A stretch of DNA of 27,637 bases from Spirochaeta sp. (lineage in GTDB: Bacteria > Spirochaetota > Spirochaetia > DSM-27196 > SLAA01), in the NCBI GenBank assembly GCA_020201015.1, contig JAIVHN010000181.1, positions 1 to 27,637 of the forward strand. The letters are read 5' to 3'. Both the position numbers and the translations under genes were made by a program. Under the pieces are notes generated by a model. The model had not been told where the DNA came from. It saw only the letters and a list, made by a program, of their open reading frames with translations, and ran no database searches. Every line of letters begins with the position of its first letter. Within the stretch, counting starts at the first letter, position 1. Of the stretch, positions 1 to 8,455 are shown piece by piece.

Positions 1-1395
1 AAGACCGTGAGCCTCCCAAATTTTTTCGTTCTCCTCACCAATGCGATGAACCAAACCTTCAAATACCTGTTTTTCGTTTTCATTAAGCACTTGATAACGT
101 GTGCATGTACGGAAGCTCCAGCTATATGCATAGGAGTCGTCATCAATCTTTATCAACGCCCGATCTCGATACTGATTAACAAGAAATTCTTTGGCCTCTG
201 CCGAGCAGTCGGCGCTGTAGATCCCTCGTTCTCCCCCGACCATTGGGTGAAAAAGATAGAGATCTTCATCACCAATCTGTTTTAAAAGCTCATTTATGCA
301 GCCCTGAGCTTCATGACCAAGAGCGTCAAGGAGCTGGCTCCCCGAAAGATGCGGCTCGGCAAGCCACCGGACACGGTCGTCGGAAAAGCCTGCGGCCTGC
401 AACTCGGCACGGCTGAGGGTAGCGCTTGGCTCAAAGCGGCCAAGGATACCGCTTTCGTTCTCAGCCGGAATAGCCCAAATGCGGAAAAAACCAAGCACAT
501 GGTCAATGCGGTACGCGTGATAGAACTTGGACGCTTGGCGCACGCGATCCCGCCACCATCCGAAATCTGATTTCTCAAGTTCGGCCCAATCATAAATTGG
601 AAAGCCCCAGTTTTGACCAAGCTCACTAAACATATCCGGAGGTGCTCCGGCGCGAAGATCCGTCCGAAACAGGTCACGTCGGCGCCACAGATCGACGCTG
701 TCTTCATTCATGAGAATAGGAATATCACCCTTCAGCAGAACTCCTAACTCATTTAAGGCCGCTTTTGCCGCGCGCAGTTGTTGCTCAAGACGATACTGAA
801 TCCATGCAAAAAACATAAGTCGTGGTTTGAGCTTTTTATCGCTCCACATGTCTTGTATCAGTTTGTCGCTAGAATCGTCATGCTCTTCCCACTGCCACCA
901 AGGTTTACGATCATTTCGCGCCTTTAGGAACCGGAAAACCGCGTAATCTCTCACCCAGTCATTCTCCACCATCCACGTCTTCAGTTGCACGTCCTGGTCA
1001 ATGGTCGTCTGCCGTGCCTGATATAAGTCGTGCAAGAACCCAATTTTTGCATCAAGCGCCCGCTGATACTCAAGCCGTGCTTCACCACTGAGCTCTTCAC
1101 GTAACCGCACTACCCGATCTGCAAACCCACCGGCACCCTCAAGCTCCGGTAGGTCGTCGAGGCGAATATACAACGGGTGCAAAGCAAAAGCACTTTGGGC
1201 GCTGTAGGGTGAACTATCGGAACCAGTGTCGTTCACCGGGAGTATTTGAATGAGGTTTAGACCGGCAGCCTTCACCCAGCCTCCGAGGCGCGTCAAATCG
1301 GCAAACTCGCCGGTACCGACGCTCCGTTCGCTTCTGAGACTGGTGATAGGGGTCAAGACGCCGGTACTTAGGTGTTCGAACTCATGCAACGCCAT
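1..1395 (-). CDS. malQ: 4-alpha-glucanotransferase (GH77, DPE2-like), C-terminus cut off by window edge
   Basis: Cytoplasmic amylomaltase that moves alpha-1,4-glucan segments between maltodextrins. The 465 residues visible begin MALHEFEHLSTGVLTP and carry the GH77 N-terminal signature LIQILPVNDTG...SSPYSA (about residues 45-65). The nucleophile motif YRIDHVLGFFR puts the catalytic Asp near residue 298. After it comes a long stretch (to residue 465) that still has not reached the usual acid/base motif (AEDLG-like). That spacing is typical of the DPE2 branch, which has an insertion between the first two catalytic residues, so about 150-200 residues should lie beyond the left edge. Unlike plant DPE2 there is no N-terminal CBM20: the protein starts directly with the catalytic domain. 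The ATG at 1395 has AGGAG 8 nt upstream, and a promoter-like pair lies at 1428-1456. Family assignment is firm; the DPE2 subtype is inferred from spacing. Confidence 0.9.
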   Translation of the reverse strand, partial: MALHEFEHLSTGVLTPITSLRSERSVGTGEFADLTRLGGWVKAAGLNLIQILPVNDTGSDSSPYSAQSAFALHPLYIRLDDLPELEGAGGFADRVVRLREELSGEARLEYQRALDAKIGFLHDLYQARQTTIDQDVQLKTWMVENDWVRDYAVFRFLKARNDRKPWWQWEEHDDSSDKLIQDMWSDKKLKPRLMFFAWIQYRLEQQLRAAKAALNELGVLLKGDIPILMNEDSVDLWRRRDLFRTDLRAGAPPDMFSELGQNWGFPIYDWAELEKSDFGWWRDRVRQASKFYHAYRIDHVLGFFRIWAIPAENESGILGRFEPSATLSRAELQAAGFSDDRVRWLAEPHLSGSQLLDALGHEAQGCINELLKQIGDEDLYLFHPMVGGERGIYSADCSAEAKEFLVNQYRDRALIKIDDDSYAYSWSFRTCTRYQVLNENEKQVFEGLVHRIGEENEKIWEAHGL

Positions 1396-1427
1396 TGGGT
1401 CGGCTCCTACGTCGGGTGTGTCTCCCA

Positions 1428-1456
1428 AGTATACGCGCCAAGGCCTGGATTCGCAA
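1428..1456 (-). promoter_or_regulatory. candidate sigma70-type promoter of malQ
   Basis: On the minus strand TTGCGA (1451-1456) and TATACT (1428-1433) are separated by exactly 17 nt. The expected start near 1421 leaves a leader of about 26 nt that contains the AGGAG ribosome site. It lies in the 99-bp gap after the nuclease-like gene, so malQ may be transcribed on its own. Seen by consensus matching only. Confidence 0.45.
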
Positions 1457-1494
1457 GTGAAGTAGATTAGACGTAATAATTTTAATTGAATAAA

Positions 1495-2073
1495 CTATGA
1501 GAGTTCGTTTATCTTGTCTCGCAGCCGCGCCGCTTCTTCGTAGTTCTCGGCTTCAACCGCTTGTTGAAGCTCGGTAAGGAGTCGCTCTTTTTCAGTATCC
1601 GACTCAATTTCATCTTCACTCTCACCAAACGGCGAAACTGTCTGGTCATCCTCAGTTTGAATCATATTCACGGCAATTCCAGCTTCCTCTACAACACTTT
1701 CAGCAATGAAGACCGGACAATGAAGACGAGCTGCAAGTCCAAGCGCATCGGAGGGACGTGAATCAATGCTTATTTTCTTTATGCCTTGTTTCATTAGTAT
1801 CCGCCCATAAAACGTGCCGTCGCGTAAGTCCGTGATTTCGACGCGCTCCATGGTGACACCAAACTTCTCCAACATCTGAATTACCAGATCATGGGTAAGA
1901 GGTCGAGGCATAGGCACATTACCAAGTCCAATGAGAATTGACTGAGCCTCAAGTTGTCCAATAAATATTGGAACCGCTTGCTCTGATCCGAGTGGTTTGA
2001 CCAAGACAGCATTGCCCTTATCTGTGCGAGCAACGGTCCATATTTCTGCTTCTAAGAAGGAGCTATTTGCCAT
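1495..2073 (-). CDS. bifunctional nuclease (BFN, DUF151) domain protein with C-terminal UVR motif
   Basis: 192 residues from the ATG at 2073. Residues 1-135 form the BFN/DUF151 domain, recognisable from AEIWTVARTDKGNAVLV, FIGQLEAQSILIGL and the signature RPSDALGLAARLHCPVF. An acidic linker (about 138-155) leads to a UvrB/UvrC-type UVR motif (LQQAVEAENYEEAARLRDKI), a small helical hairpin used for protein contacts. Plant BFN proteins have nuclease activity in vitro; the bacterial role is not well settled. A GTG at 2088 would add five residues, but the conserved sequence starts right after the ATG and neither start has a Shine-Dalgarno. An AT-rich -10-like TATATT/TATTAT (2078-2085) sits 4-6 nt before the ATG, which suggests a very short or absent leader. 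It stands between purL and malQ, each separated by 100-190 bp. Confidence 0.85.
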   Translation of the reverse strand: MANSSFLEAEIWTVARTDKGNAVLVKPLGSEQAVPIFIGQLEAQSILIGLGNVPMPRPLTHDLVIQMLEKFGVTMERVEITDLRDGTFYGRILMKQGIKKISIDSRPSDALGLAARLHCPVFIAESVVEEAGIAVNMIQTEDDQTVSPFGESEDEIESDTEKERLLTELQQAVEAENYEEAARLRDKINELS

Positions 2074-2261
2074 TCTGATAATATACACCGTGGAGATAGA
2101 AAATTAAAGGTATTGTACCGGTTCAACACTCATGAATCGAACTATTAACACGAAGGTCTTTCACAGATGCTTAAACGGACACGTTTTTACGAATAAAGGT
2201 CCGCACCGCCTCGACAGCCAGCGCGGCTCTCATATTGAGCCATTTTACTATGCAGTAGGCC
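2074..2261. other. purL-BFN intergenic region
   Basis: 188 bp between the purL stop and the BFN start. On the minus strand there is a modest GC-rich stem, CCGCGC pairing with GTGCGG around a 14-nt loop, followed by a weak T-rich stretch (ACCTTTATT); it could be a poor terminator for purL. A 20-codon open frame beginning MRAALAVEAVRTF is present but lacks a ribosome site and any recognised relative. Nothing else was seen except the -10-like sequence near 2080. Confidence 0.3.
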
Positions 2262-5200
2262 TTAAGGTGAACTTAGATGGCGTATAGCGTTGCGAAAAGG
2301 CGAAAGTGCGTCATCCGGAAGTGAATATCTTTCGTAACGCGAGCGCTGATAGGCCGGATGCAAGGCTGGCTCAAGGAATGCCTCCGGGTGCGGCATAAGC
2401 CCCAACACTTGTCCGCTAACATCAGTAATCCCTGCCACATTGTCTTCGGATCCATTAGGATTTCTTGAAGCATAGCGAAGCGCAATAAGCTTTCGTTCGT
2501 TCACTGCCTTGCGGACGTCGGAGTTCGCATATACAAAACGCCCCTCACCATGCCGAATTGGGCACTCAAAGCGAGAGAGACCCTGGAGCCATGGGGAGGT
2601 GTTTTCAGGCTCTCGATCCAAAGTAACCCAACTGTCTTCAAAATGAGCATGGCTGTTGTGCGTAAGCGAAACTGAAGACTCCCAATCTCCCGAGAGGTTC
2701 GGCAAGAGTCCCGACTTAACCAGCACCTGAAAACCGTTACACACACCAAGCACCATACCACCATCGGCTATAAATGCATCAATTTCCCGACGGAGTTTGC
2801 GCTTAAGCAACCCGGCAAGCACCATTCCAGAACCCAGGTGGTCGCCAAAGGAAAAGCCTCCAGGCAGAGCCAGTATCTTTCCACGGCTCAAAATCCGTGG
2901 GTCTAGCAGCAGTTCACTGAAGGGGAGCATTTCAACCTCGCCACCGGCGCGGCGGAACGCTGCGGCCAGCTCCAAATCTGCGTTTATTCCATACCCGTTC
3001 AGCACAAGCGCTCGGGGAGCTTTTTTAGCGGCACGCAAACCAATTGAGCCTGTCTTTGACGACTTCTCAGTCTTTGGCGCCTGCGCAGCATCCGACAAGC
3101 CAGCTGTATTCGTCAGACGCTCGGAATCCACGTGCTGAGCCCGCCGCGACTCCCCCGGAAGTATTGGCGTTGTGAAAGCTTCTTCCAATTCTTCAACCGG
3201 AACGCTAACCAGCTCTTGCCCGGAACGAGTAAACCGAACAAATGCCTTACGAGAAACCACACCAACTTGGGCATAGGGAAACCCTTTAAGACCAGCCTCA
3301 AACTTGGTACGGTCTTTCGGCGCAACCGTAACCAGAAAACGGGAGCAGGACTCGCTAAAAAGGAGTCGCGCTGTCTCAAAAAGGGGAATCAGGTCCGATT
3401 TACCGGGCAGTGCTCCTAAAGGAACCGCTTCCAGTTTGATATTGGCTCCAAAAGCCTTGCCAGCCTTCCGGGAAGCAATGGCACTCTCCGCAACCCCTAT
3501 AGCTATCCCACCGTCGGACAGGTCATGAGCCGAACGAAGTAATCCGACACCCATTAGTGCGGCAATTGCCCGATATAACGACGGAGCTTGTTTGAGGTCA
3601 GGAGTCGGCGACTGGCCAAGTGGATGTCCAGAAACAGCCTCGTATACTGTTCCGCCAAGTTCGCCGCGAGTTTCTCCTATCACGTAAATAAGATCTCCTG
3701 CCATTTTAAAATCGCTCGACAGATACTGATCAGCGTTCTCGAGTATTCCGAGGAGACTAATTAAAAGAGTTGGCCGAACCGAGACCTTTCGGCCCGCGAG
3801 GTCTGCATCATTTTTCATGGAGTCTTTGCCGGAAATAAGTGGGAGGCCGTACGCTTCGCACGCGTTGCGCAGACCGCGACATGCACGCACCAACTGCGCA
3901 AGTTTATACTCGCCATCCGGCGTGGATTCCGATTGGACCGGATCCGGCCAACAGAAGTTATCAAGTAGGTATGCGCGGTCGGGATCACCTCCAAGAGCAA
4001 TATGGGCACGATAGGCCTCATCCACCGCAGCGGCCGCCATATGTTCGGTGTCCCAGTCGCCATACCGCGGACAAATTCCGTGGGTCACACTTAACCCGCG
4101 ATTACCGGAGAACCCGGGGCGGAGCACGGCGCCGTCACTTGGACCCGCTTGCTCGGGGCCACTAAACGGTTTCCCGTAGGAAGCCCCTTGTACTTCATGG
4201 TCGTAACGACGGATCCAGCTTTCCTTGGACGCAACATTGGGATTGGCAAGGATACGTAGAAAATCAGCTCGAAGACGTTCCGGATGATCGGTATGTTCCG
4301 GCAGCGGGGGCATACCCAGGTCGGGCAGCAGCTTTGTATGAATCGGCAAAGCCGGAATTATGCTGGACGCGTACCGGTGTTCAGGCGGAACCCAGCGCGC
4401 GTTCAATTTCATCTGCGGAACACCGTCATGCAAAAAGGAAAGCGGAAGAAGGCCAACGGCTTGAGTCTCATACATGAGCCGTATGAATCCGTCGGCGGCA
4501 AAGCGACCAACGACCGTTGCCTCAACACCCCGCCTCCGAGCCAACTCAAAAAACTCGTCTCGTGTAGCTGCAGCTAGTGCGAGGCTCATGCGCTCTTGAC
4601 TTTCAGAGACAAGAATTTCCCACGGTGCAAGCCCTGGGTATTTTAGGGGACATGCAGCTAACTCAATCTCAATTCCACCGCTGTTTCGCGCCATCTCCCC
4701 AAGTGAGGAGGAAAGCCCTCCGGCTCCGTTGTCTGTGATTCCTTTATACAGTCCAAGATCACGTGCCTCCAATAGAAAATCCATCATGCGCCGTTGAGTA
4801 ATGGGGTCTCCAATCTGAACTGCGGAGCTCGGTGACTCTTCTTCCAGCGCCAGAGACGAAAAGGTAGCACCATGTATACCGTCTTTACCTATGCGACCAC
4901 CGACCATGACCGCAAGATCGCCGGGATCTATATCCTCTTCCCAAGATGCGCGTCCACCAAGCAGGCGAGGCATTATGCCCGCCGTTCCGCAAAAGACCAG
5001 CGGCTTGCCCATGTAACTTTCATCAAAAAGAAAGGCGCCAGCTACCGTCGGTATACCGGACTGATTTCCGCCATCAACAATTCCGTGATGTACCCCACGC
5101 AGAACCCTTTCCGGGGCCATGACGCCGCGAGGTAGTTCTGACTCGGCAGTATCTGGATACCCAAAACACAACACATTTGTGTTGAGAATTGGTCGCGCAC

Positions 5201-6410
5201 CACGTCCCGTTCCCATAATGTCTCGGTTCACGCCAACAATACCGGTAATTGCACCACCGTAGGGGTCAAGCGCGCTTGGTGAGTTATGAGTTTCCGCCTT
5301 AAAGCACACCACGTGCTCATCATCAAAGGCAACGACACCAGAGTTGTCATGAAAGACGGACAGTACATCGTCACGCTCAGTCACGACCGCCTCGGTAGCT
5401 CCGCGAATATAGGTTGCAAAAAGCCCTTCAATTTGCTCCTCACTCATACTCGAAGGTCCGGTGCCGTGCGAGTCAGATGTCTCTGAATGCTCGAGGTACC
5501 GGATTTCAGCCTGAAAAATTTTGTGTTTACAGTGTTCACTCCACGTCTGAGCAAGCATCTCGAGCTCGCAGTCAGTGGCCTCAGCTGGCAACCCGGCGGC
5601 AAGCCTGGCTTCTCTAAGGCCCGAATCACGGTAGTGATCGCCGATGGCATGAAGTTCTTCCTTGCTGAGAGCCAGAAGTCGTTCATTTGAAAGCTCCACG
5701 AGTCCAGGCTCATCCATATGTGCAACATCGTAGGTCTCGACGGCGGGCGGGACCGGATCCGGGTGAAGAGGGTACTGCTGTGCGTGTCGTTTCCCAGCGG
5801 CATACGCCTTGCGGGAAATGATCTCAGCAAACTCAATGAGTGGGTTATGAATTTCGCTAGCAACCGCCTGAGCATCCTCATATACAAGCCCACCAAGCAA
5901 GTAGCGACGAGCAGTCTGTACCGTTCCCTGTTCATTCAACTCCGTAGCAGCGTGAGCACCGTGCGCGCCGTTAGCACCGCCTGAACTGTCGCTTGACTGT
6001 AAACCAATTTCGCCGGCAAGCGCTTCTTCCGCGGTATCGGCAACGGTGTCTGTAACGCCCGGCTTCACAGCTACCTCTATTGAGTAATCCCAGGTCGAGG
6101 CATGCTCAGTGGCTTCAGCTTCAGCTTCAGCTGCGGTTGCTGCGGTTGCTGCGGTTGCTGCGGTTGCACCGAGCTCGGTTTCTCTATTGCTTTCTTTAAG
6201 CAACTCGGAGCATACAGGATCAATAAAGACACGCCTGAACGCGTCATCGTCAACGTCGTAGAAGCCTTGTAGAATAAAGACATCACGCACCTCGATGTAA
6301 GTAATACGCAGGTTCGGCAGAAGACGAGAAATGCGTGCGGCAAGTTCGGTGCATCGCCCATCATGAATTTCGGGTTTGGTTCGTATTTCGCGTCTCATAA
6401 GCACCGACAT
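2262..6410 (-). CDS. purL: phosphoribosylformylglycinamidine synthase, long single-chain form (PurS-like + PurL + PurQ)
   Basis: Fourth step of purine synthesis: FGAR + glutamine + ATP to FGAM. At 1382 residues it is longer than E. coli PurL (about 1295). Residues 1-80 and 106-215 look like the two halves of the N-terminal PurS-like domain, split by an Ala/Thr/Glu repeat (81-105); a second Gly/Ala/His-rich insert lies at about 139-160. The synthetase core begins with TWSEHCKHK (289-297) and contains FKAETHNSPSA and ITDNGAGGLSSSLGEMA. A low-complexity linker (about 1080-1130) leads to the class I glutaminase domain: nucleophile C1224 in GVCNGFQ, and H1341 and E1343 in MPHPEAF. The start may instead be the ATG at 6398 (MRREIRTKPE), which matches where homologous sequence begins; neither has a Shine-Dalgarno. 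Transcribed away from the EIIA-like gene. Confidence 0.95.
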   Translation of the reverse strand: MSVLMRREIRTKPEIHDGRCTELAARISRLLPNLRITYIEVRDVFILQGFYDVDDDAFRRVFIDPVCSELLKESNRETELGATAATAATAATAAEAEAEATEHASTWDYSIEVAVKPGVTDTVADTAEEALAGEIGLQSSDSSGGANGAHGAHAATELNEQGTVQTARRYLLGGLVYEDAQAVASEIHNPLIEFAEIISRKAYAAGKRHAQQYPLHPDPVPPAVETYDVAHMDEPGLVELSNERLLALSKEELHAIGDHYRDSGLREARLAAGLPAEATDCELEMLAQTWSEHCKHKIFQAEIRYLEHSETSDSHGTGPSSMSEEQIEGLFATYIRGATEAVVTERDDVLSVFHDNSGVVAFDDEHVVCFKAETHNSPSALDPYGGAITGIVGVNRDIMGTGRGARPILNTNVLCFGYPDTAESELPRGVMAPERVLRGVHHGIVDGGNQSGIPTVAGAFLFDESYMGKPLVFCGTAGIMPRLLGGRASWEEDIDPGDLAVMVGGRIGKDGIHGATFSSLALEEESPSSAVQIGDPITQRRMMDFLLEARDLGLYKGITDNGAGGLSSSLGEMARNSGGIEIELAACPLKYPGLAPWEILVSESQERMSLALAAATRDEFFELARRRGVEATVVGRFAADGFIRLMYETQAVGLLPLSFLHDGVPQMKLNARWVPPEHRYASSIIPALPIHTKLLPDLGMPPLPEHTDHPERLRADFLRILANPNVASKESWIRRYDHEVQGASYGKPFSGPEQAGPSDGAVLRPGFSGNRGLSVTHGICPRYGDWDTEHMAAAAVDEAYRAHIALGGDPDRAYLLDNFCWPDPVQSESTPDGEYKLAQLVRACRGLRNACEAYGLPLISGKDSMKNDADLAGRKVSVRPTLLISLLGILENADQYLSSDFKMAGDLIYVIGETRGELGGTVYEAVSGHPLGQSPTPDLKQAPSLYRAIAALMGVGLLRSAHDLSDGGIAIGVAESAIASRKAGKAFGANIKLEAVPLGALPGKSDLIPLFETARLLFSESCSRFLVTVAPKDRTKFEAGLKGFPYAQVGVVSRKAFVRFTRSGQELVSVPVEELEEAFTTPILPGESRRAQHVDSERLTNTAGLSDAAQAPKTEKSSKTGSIGLRAAKKAPRALVLNGYGINADLELAAAFRRAGGEVEMLPFSELLLDPRILSRGKILALPGGFSFGDHLGSGMVLAGLLKRKLRREIDAFIADGGMVLGVCNGFQVLVKSGLLPNLSGDWESSVSLTHNSHAHFEDSWVTLDREPENTSPWLQGLSRFECPIRHGEGRFVYANSDVRKAVNERKLIALRYASRNPNGSEDNVAGITDVSGQVLGLMPHPEAFLEPALHPAYQRSRYERYSLPDDALSPFRNAIRHLSSP
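6114..6167. repeat. compound microsatellite inside purL
   Basis: Three perfect copies of a 6-bp unit (TTCAGC, 6114-6131) run straight into four perfect copies of a 9-bp unit (TGCGGTTGC, 6132-6167). On the coding strand they encode Ala-Glu dipeptides and Ala/Thr tripeptides. Both unit lengths are multiples of three, so slippage would change linker length without breaking the frame. Confidence 0.95.
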
Positions 6411-6438
6411 AGTATCAGAAAACCCACTGCGGGGGCTA

Positions 6439-6467
6439 TTGACTTACTGCCGTGAAAACGATAGTAA
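6439..6467 (+). promoter_or_regulatory. candidate promoter of the EIIA-like gene
   Basis: TTGACT (6439-6444) is followed after 17 nt by TAGTAA (6462-6467). The -35 matches 5 of 6 consensus bases; the -10 is weak. The start codon of the downstream gene is only 7 nt beyond the -10, so transcription would begin at or next to the ATG, giving a leaderless mRNA. That agrees with the absence of a Shine-Dalgarno. Confidence 0.4.
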
Positions 6468-6474
6468 TGCTGGT

Positions 6475-7059
6475 ATGAACAACCTCTGTGAACATAGTTT
6501 TTTTAGCGACGGAAGCGTTGTTTGGAATATCGAGAGCACCGACAAGTTTGAAGCGATACGTGAGATAGTTTACCGTTCGCAGGTCTTTCGCCAGGCTCCG
6601 CAGTTGAATATAGAAGATTTCGCCAGCAAGGTTATTGCCCGCGAAAAAGTTCAATCTACCGGTTTTGGACATGGAGTTGCTGTTGCACACGGACGAACTC
6701 CAGAGGTGACGGTTCCATTAGTTGCATTGGGAATTTTCACCGAGGGACTGGAATTTGGTGCTATGGACAATCAGCCGGTACAGCTGTTGTTCGTGGTGGC
6801 AAATCATCCAGACTCGGAGATGGACTATCTGAAGGTGCTGTCTTGTCTTGTTGGCTTAGTTCGCAACGAGCTTTTTCGGCGCGAACTATTATCTTGCGAG
6901 TCACGCAAGGAGCTAGAGAGAAAGCTACACACCTCCTTCAGCAACTTTCTCGCAAAAAGTTATCGTCAGGAATTAGAGCTAGACAATTCATGTAGCGCGG
7001 AAGAGGCAGATCGGAACGGAGTTGAGGTACACAACCCACCTATTCAGCGCTTTGGCTGA
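6475..7059 (+). CDS. PTS EIIA(Ntr)/PtsN-like regulatory protein
   Basis: 194 residues from the ATG at 6475. The region around residues 66-120 (GHGVAVAHGRTPEV, then DNQPVQLLFVVANHPDSEMDYLKVLSCLVGLVR) lines up with E. coli PtsN (GIAIPHGK..., DNQPVDLLFALLVPADQTKTHL...), placing the phosphorylatable histidine at H72. The usual Pro before the His is Ala, and another His lies six residues earlier. The C-terminal ~35 residues are an acidic tail beyond the domain. PtsN-like proteins usually act as phosphorylation-controlled regulators rather than sugar carriers; no EIIB/EIIC gene is nearby, which fits a regulatory role. The frame is open upstream to 6376, but those codons overlap the start of purL. 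The gene is divergent from purL and convergent with the LysA-like gene. Confidence 0.8.
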   Translation: MNNLCEHSFFSDGSVVWNIESTDKFEAIREIVYRSQVFRQAPQLNIEDFASKVIAREKVQSTGFGHGVAVAHGRTPEVTVPLVALGIFTEGLEFGAMDNQPVQLLFVVANHPDSEMDYLKVLSCLVGLVRNELFRRELLSCESRKELERKLHTSFSNFLAKSYRQELELDNSCSAEEADRNGVEVHNPPIQRFG

Positions 7060-7118
7060 GAAATCGTGCTAAGATATCGTGGTCAATCAAAGGGCTGAGA
7101 TATCGTAGTCAGTCAAAA
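7054..7118. repeat. short imperfect tandem repeat at a convergent gene junction
   Basis: Two about 25-bp units with the pattern GCTRAGATATCGTRGTCARTCAAA occupy 7068-7092 and 7094-7118. A truncated third relative (GGCTGAGAAATCGT) lies at 7054-7067. The array covers the stop codons of both the EIIA-like gene (+) and the LysA-like gene (-). Each full unit contains the palindrome GATATC. Confidence 0.75.
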
Positions 7119-8375
7119 TCCATCAAACTCGCTAAAGTCGAGCGTCGCCAGGTGATCCTGGGTTGTTTCGGCTCGTCGAATGAGCTTAACGGTTCCATCT
7201 CGTTGGTATAACAACTCCGCGGACCGTAGTTTCCCGTTATAGTTAAAACCCATGGAGTGTCCATGTGCTCCGGTGTCGTGAATCACCACCAAATCCCCAA
7301 CTTCAATTTCGGGTAGCTCCCGGTCAATAGCAAACTTATCGTTGTTTTCACATAAACTCCCGGTAACGTCGTACAGTCGTAACGGAGTTGCCTCACTTTT
7401 TCCAAGAACGGAAATATGATGATACGCCCCGTACATTCCCGGCCGCATAAGATTAGCCATATTTGCATCTAAGCCCACAAAACGCTTGTAGGTATCCTTA
7501 ATATGCGTTACGCGTGAAACGAGATAGCCGTACGGCCCGGTAATAACTCGACCGTTCTCGGTAACAATACGGATAGGACCAAGCTCGGTGTCGCGTATTG
7601 CAGCATTGTAAGCCTCGCGAATTCCGTCAGAGATTTCCTGGTAATTTAGAGTACTCTGTTCCGGTTTGTACGGTATTCCCATCCCGCCACCTAGATTTAT
7701 GAACTCTAACTTGATACGGTGTCGCTTCCAGAGCTTTTTTGCCAAATCAAAAAGAAGTTGTGCAGTTTCAACAAAGTACGCAGCGTCAAGCTCATTCGAA
7801 GCAACCATGGCATGCAAGCCAAACCGTTTAGCACCAAGATCCCGCGCCTGCTTAAAGCCGGAAAGAATCTGATCCTCGGTAAAACCAAACTTAGCTTCCT
7901 TAGGTTTACCAATAATCACGTTACCTTCCTTCAGGGATCCAGGATTGTAGCGCATACAGATCAACTCCGGCATCTCAAGGTTGCCAGCGAGGTAGGGAAT
8001 ATGTGAGATGTCGTCGAGATTTATTACGGCACCAAGATCAAGCGCTTTTTTATAGTAGCGAAGCGGTGTAGCGTTGGAGGTAAACATGATTTCTTCACCT
8101 GTAACACCGACACGCTCAGACAACACGAGCTCTATAAAGGAACTGCAGTCGAACCCCATATCTTCCTCGTGAAGCATCTTCATGATGTGGGGGTTTGGCA
8201 GCGCCTTAACGGCGAAATAGTTCTTAAATCCACCCTCCACCCAATTAAAGGCTCCGTTGAGTGCTTGTGCATTTTCACGAATGGCGGCCTCATCGTATAT
8301 ATGGAACGGTGTTGGATAGGTCTGTGTGAGCTCATCCAAAAACTCGTGAGTAAAAGGTAGTCGTTTTTCATTCAT
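7113..8375 (-). CDS. lysA: diaminopimelate decarboxylase-like PLP enzyme (fold type III)
   Basis: 420 residues, the normal length for DAP decarboxylase, which makes L-lysine from meso-DAP. The PLP lysine is K57 in NYFAVKALPNP, the glycine-rich phosphate-binding loop is LGGGMGIPY (228-236), and the C-terminal active-site motifs are LCENNDKF (C342) and HDTGAHGHSMGFNYNG (366-381). Where canonical LysA has HIGSQ, this protein reads LHAMVASNE (about 188-196), so it belongs to a divergent subgroup and substrate preference is less certain. Spirochaete peptidoglycan commonly contains ornithine rather than DAP, so the role would be lysine supply or a related decarboxylation. No Shine-Dalgarno precedes the ATG; a weak TTTACT-16-TGTACT pair ends 9 nt upstream. 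It follows the SulP gene by 80 bp. Confidence 0.8.
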   Translation of the reverse strand: MNEKRLPFTHEFLDELTQTYPTPFHIYDEAAIRENAQALNGAFNWVEGGFKNYFAVKALPNPHIMKMLHEEDMGFDCSSFIELVLSERVGVTGEEIMFTSNATPLRYYKKALDLGAVINLDDISHIPYLAGNLEMPELICMRYNPGSLKEGNVIIGKPKEAKFGFTEDQILSGFKQARDLGAKRFGLHAMVASNELDAAYFVETAQLLFDLAKKLWKRHRIKLEFINLGGGMGIPYKPEQSTLNYQEISDGIREAYNAAIRDTELGPIRIVTENGRVITGPYGYLVSRVTHIKDTYKRFVGLDANMANLMRPGMYGAYHHISVLGKSEATPLRLYDVTGSLCENNDKFAIDRELPEIEVGDLVVIHDTGAHGHSMGFNYNGKLRSAELLYQRDGTVKLIRRAETTQDHLATLDFSEFDGF

Positions 8376-8455
8376 GCGCTAAAGAGTACAGCTGAGACTG
8401 CCCAAAAGTAAAGACCGGTTAAGATTTTTAGGTGGGGCCGCACTGCCCGCTATGC

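Noticed and set aside
2130..2261. Small minus-strand frame (MRAALAVEAVRTF...) after purL
   Set aside because: Only 20 codons, no ribosome site, no recognised family; likely chance.
5444..5935. 163-codon second frame on the minus strand inside purL
   Set aside because: Lies wholly inside a conserved, continuous PurL domain in another frame; no motif seen.
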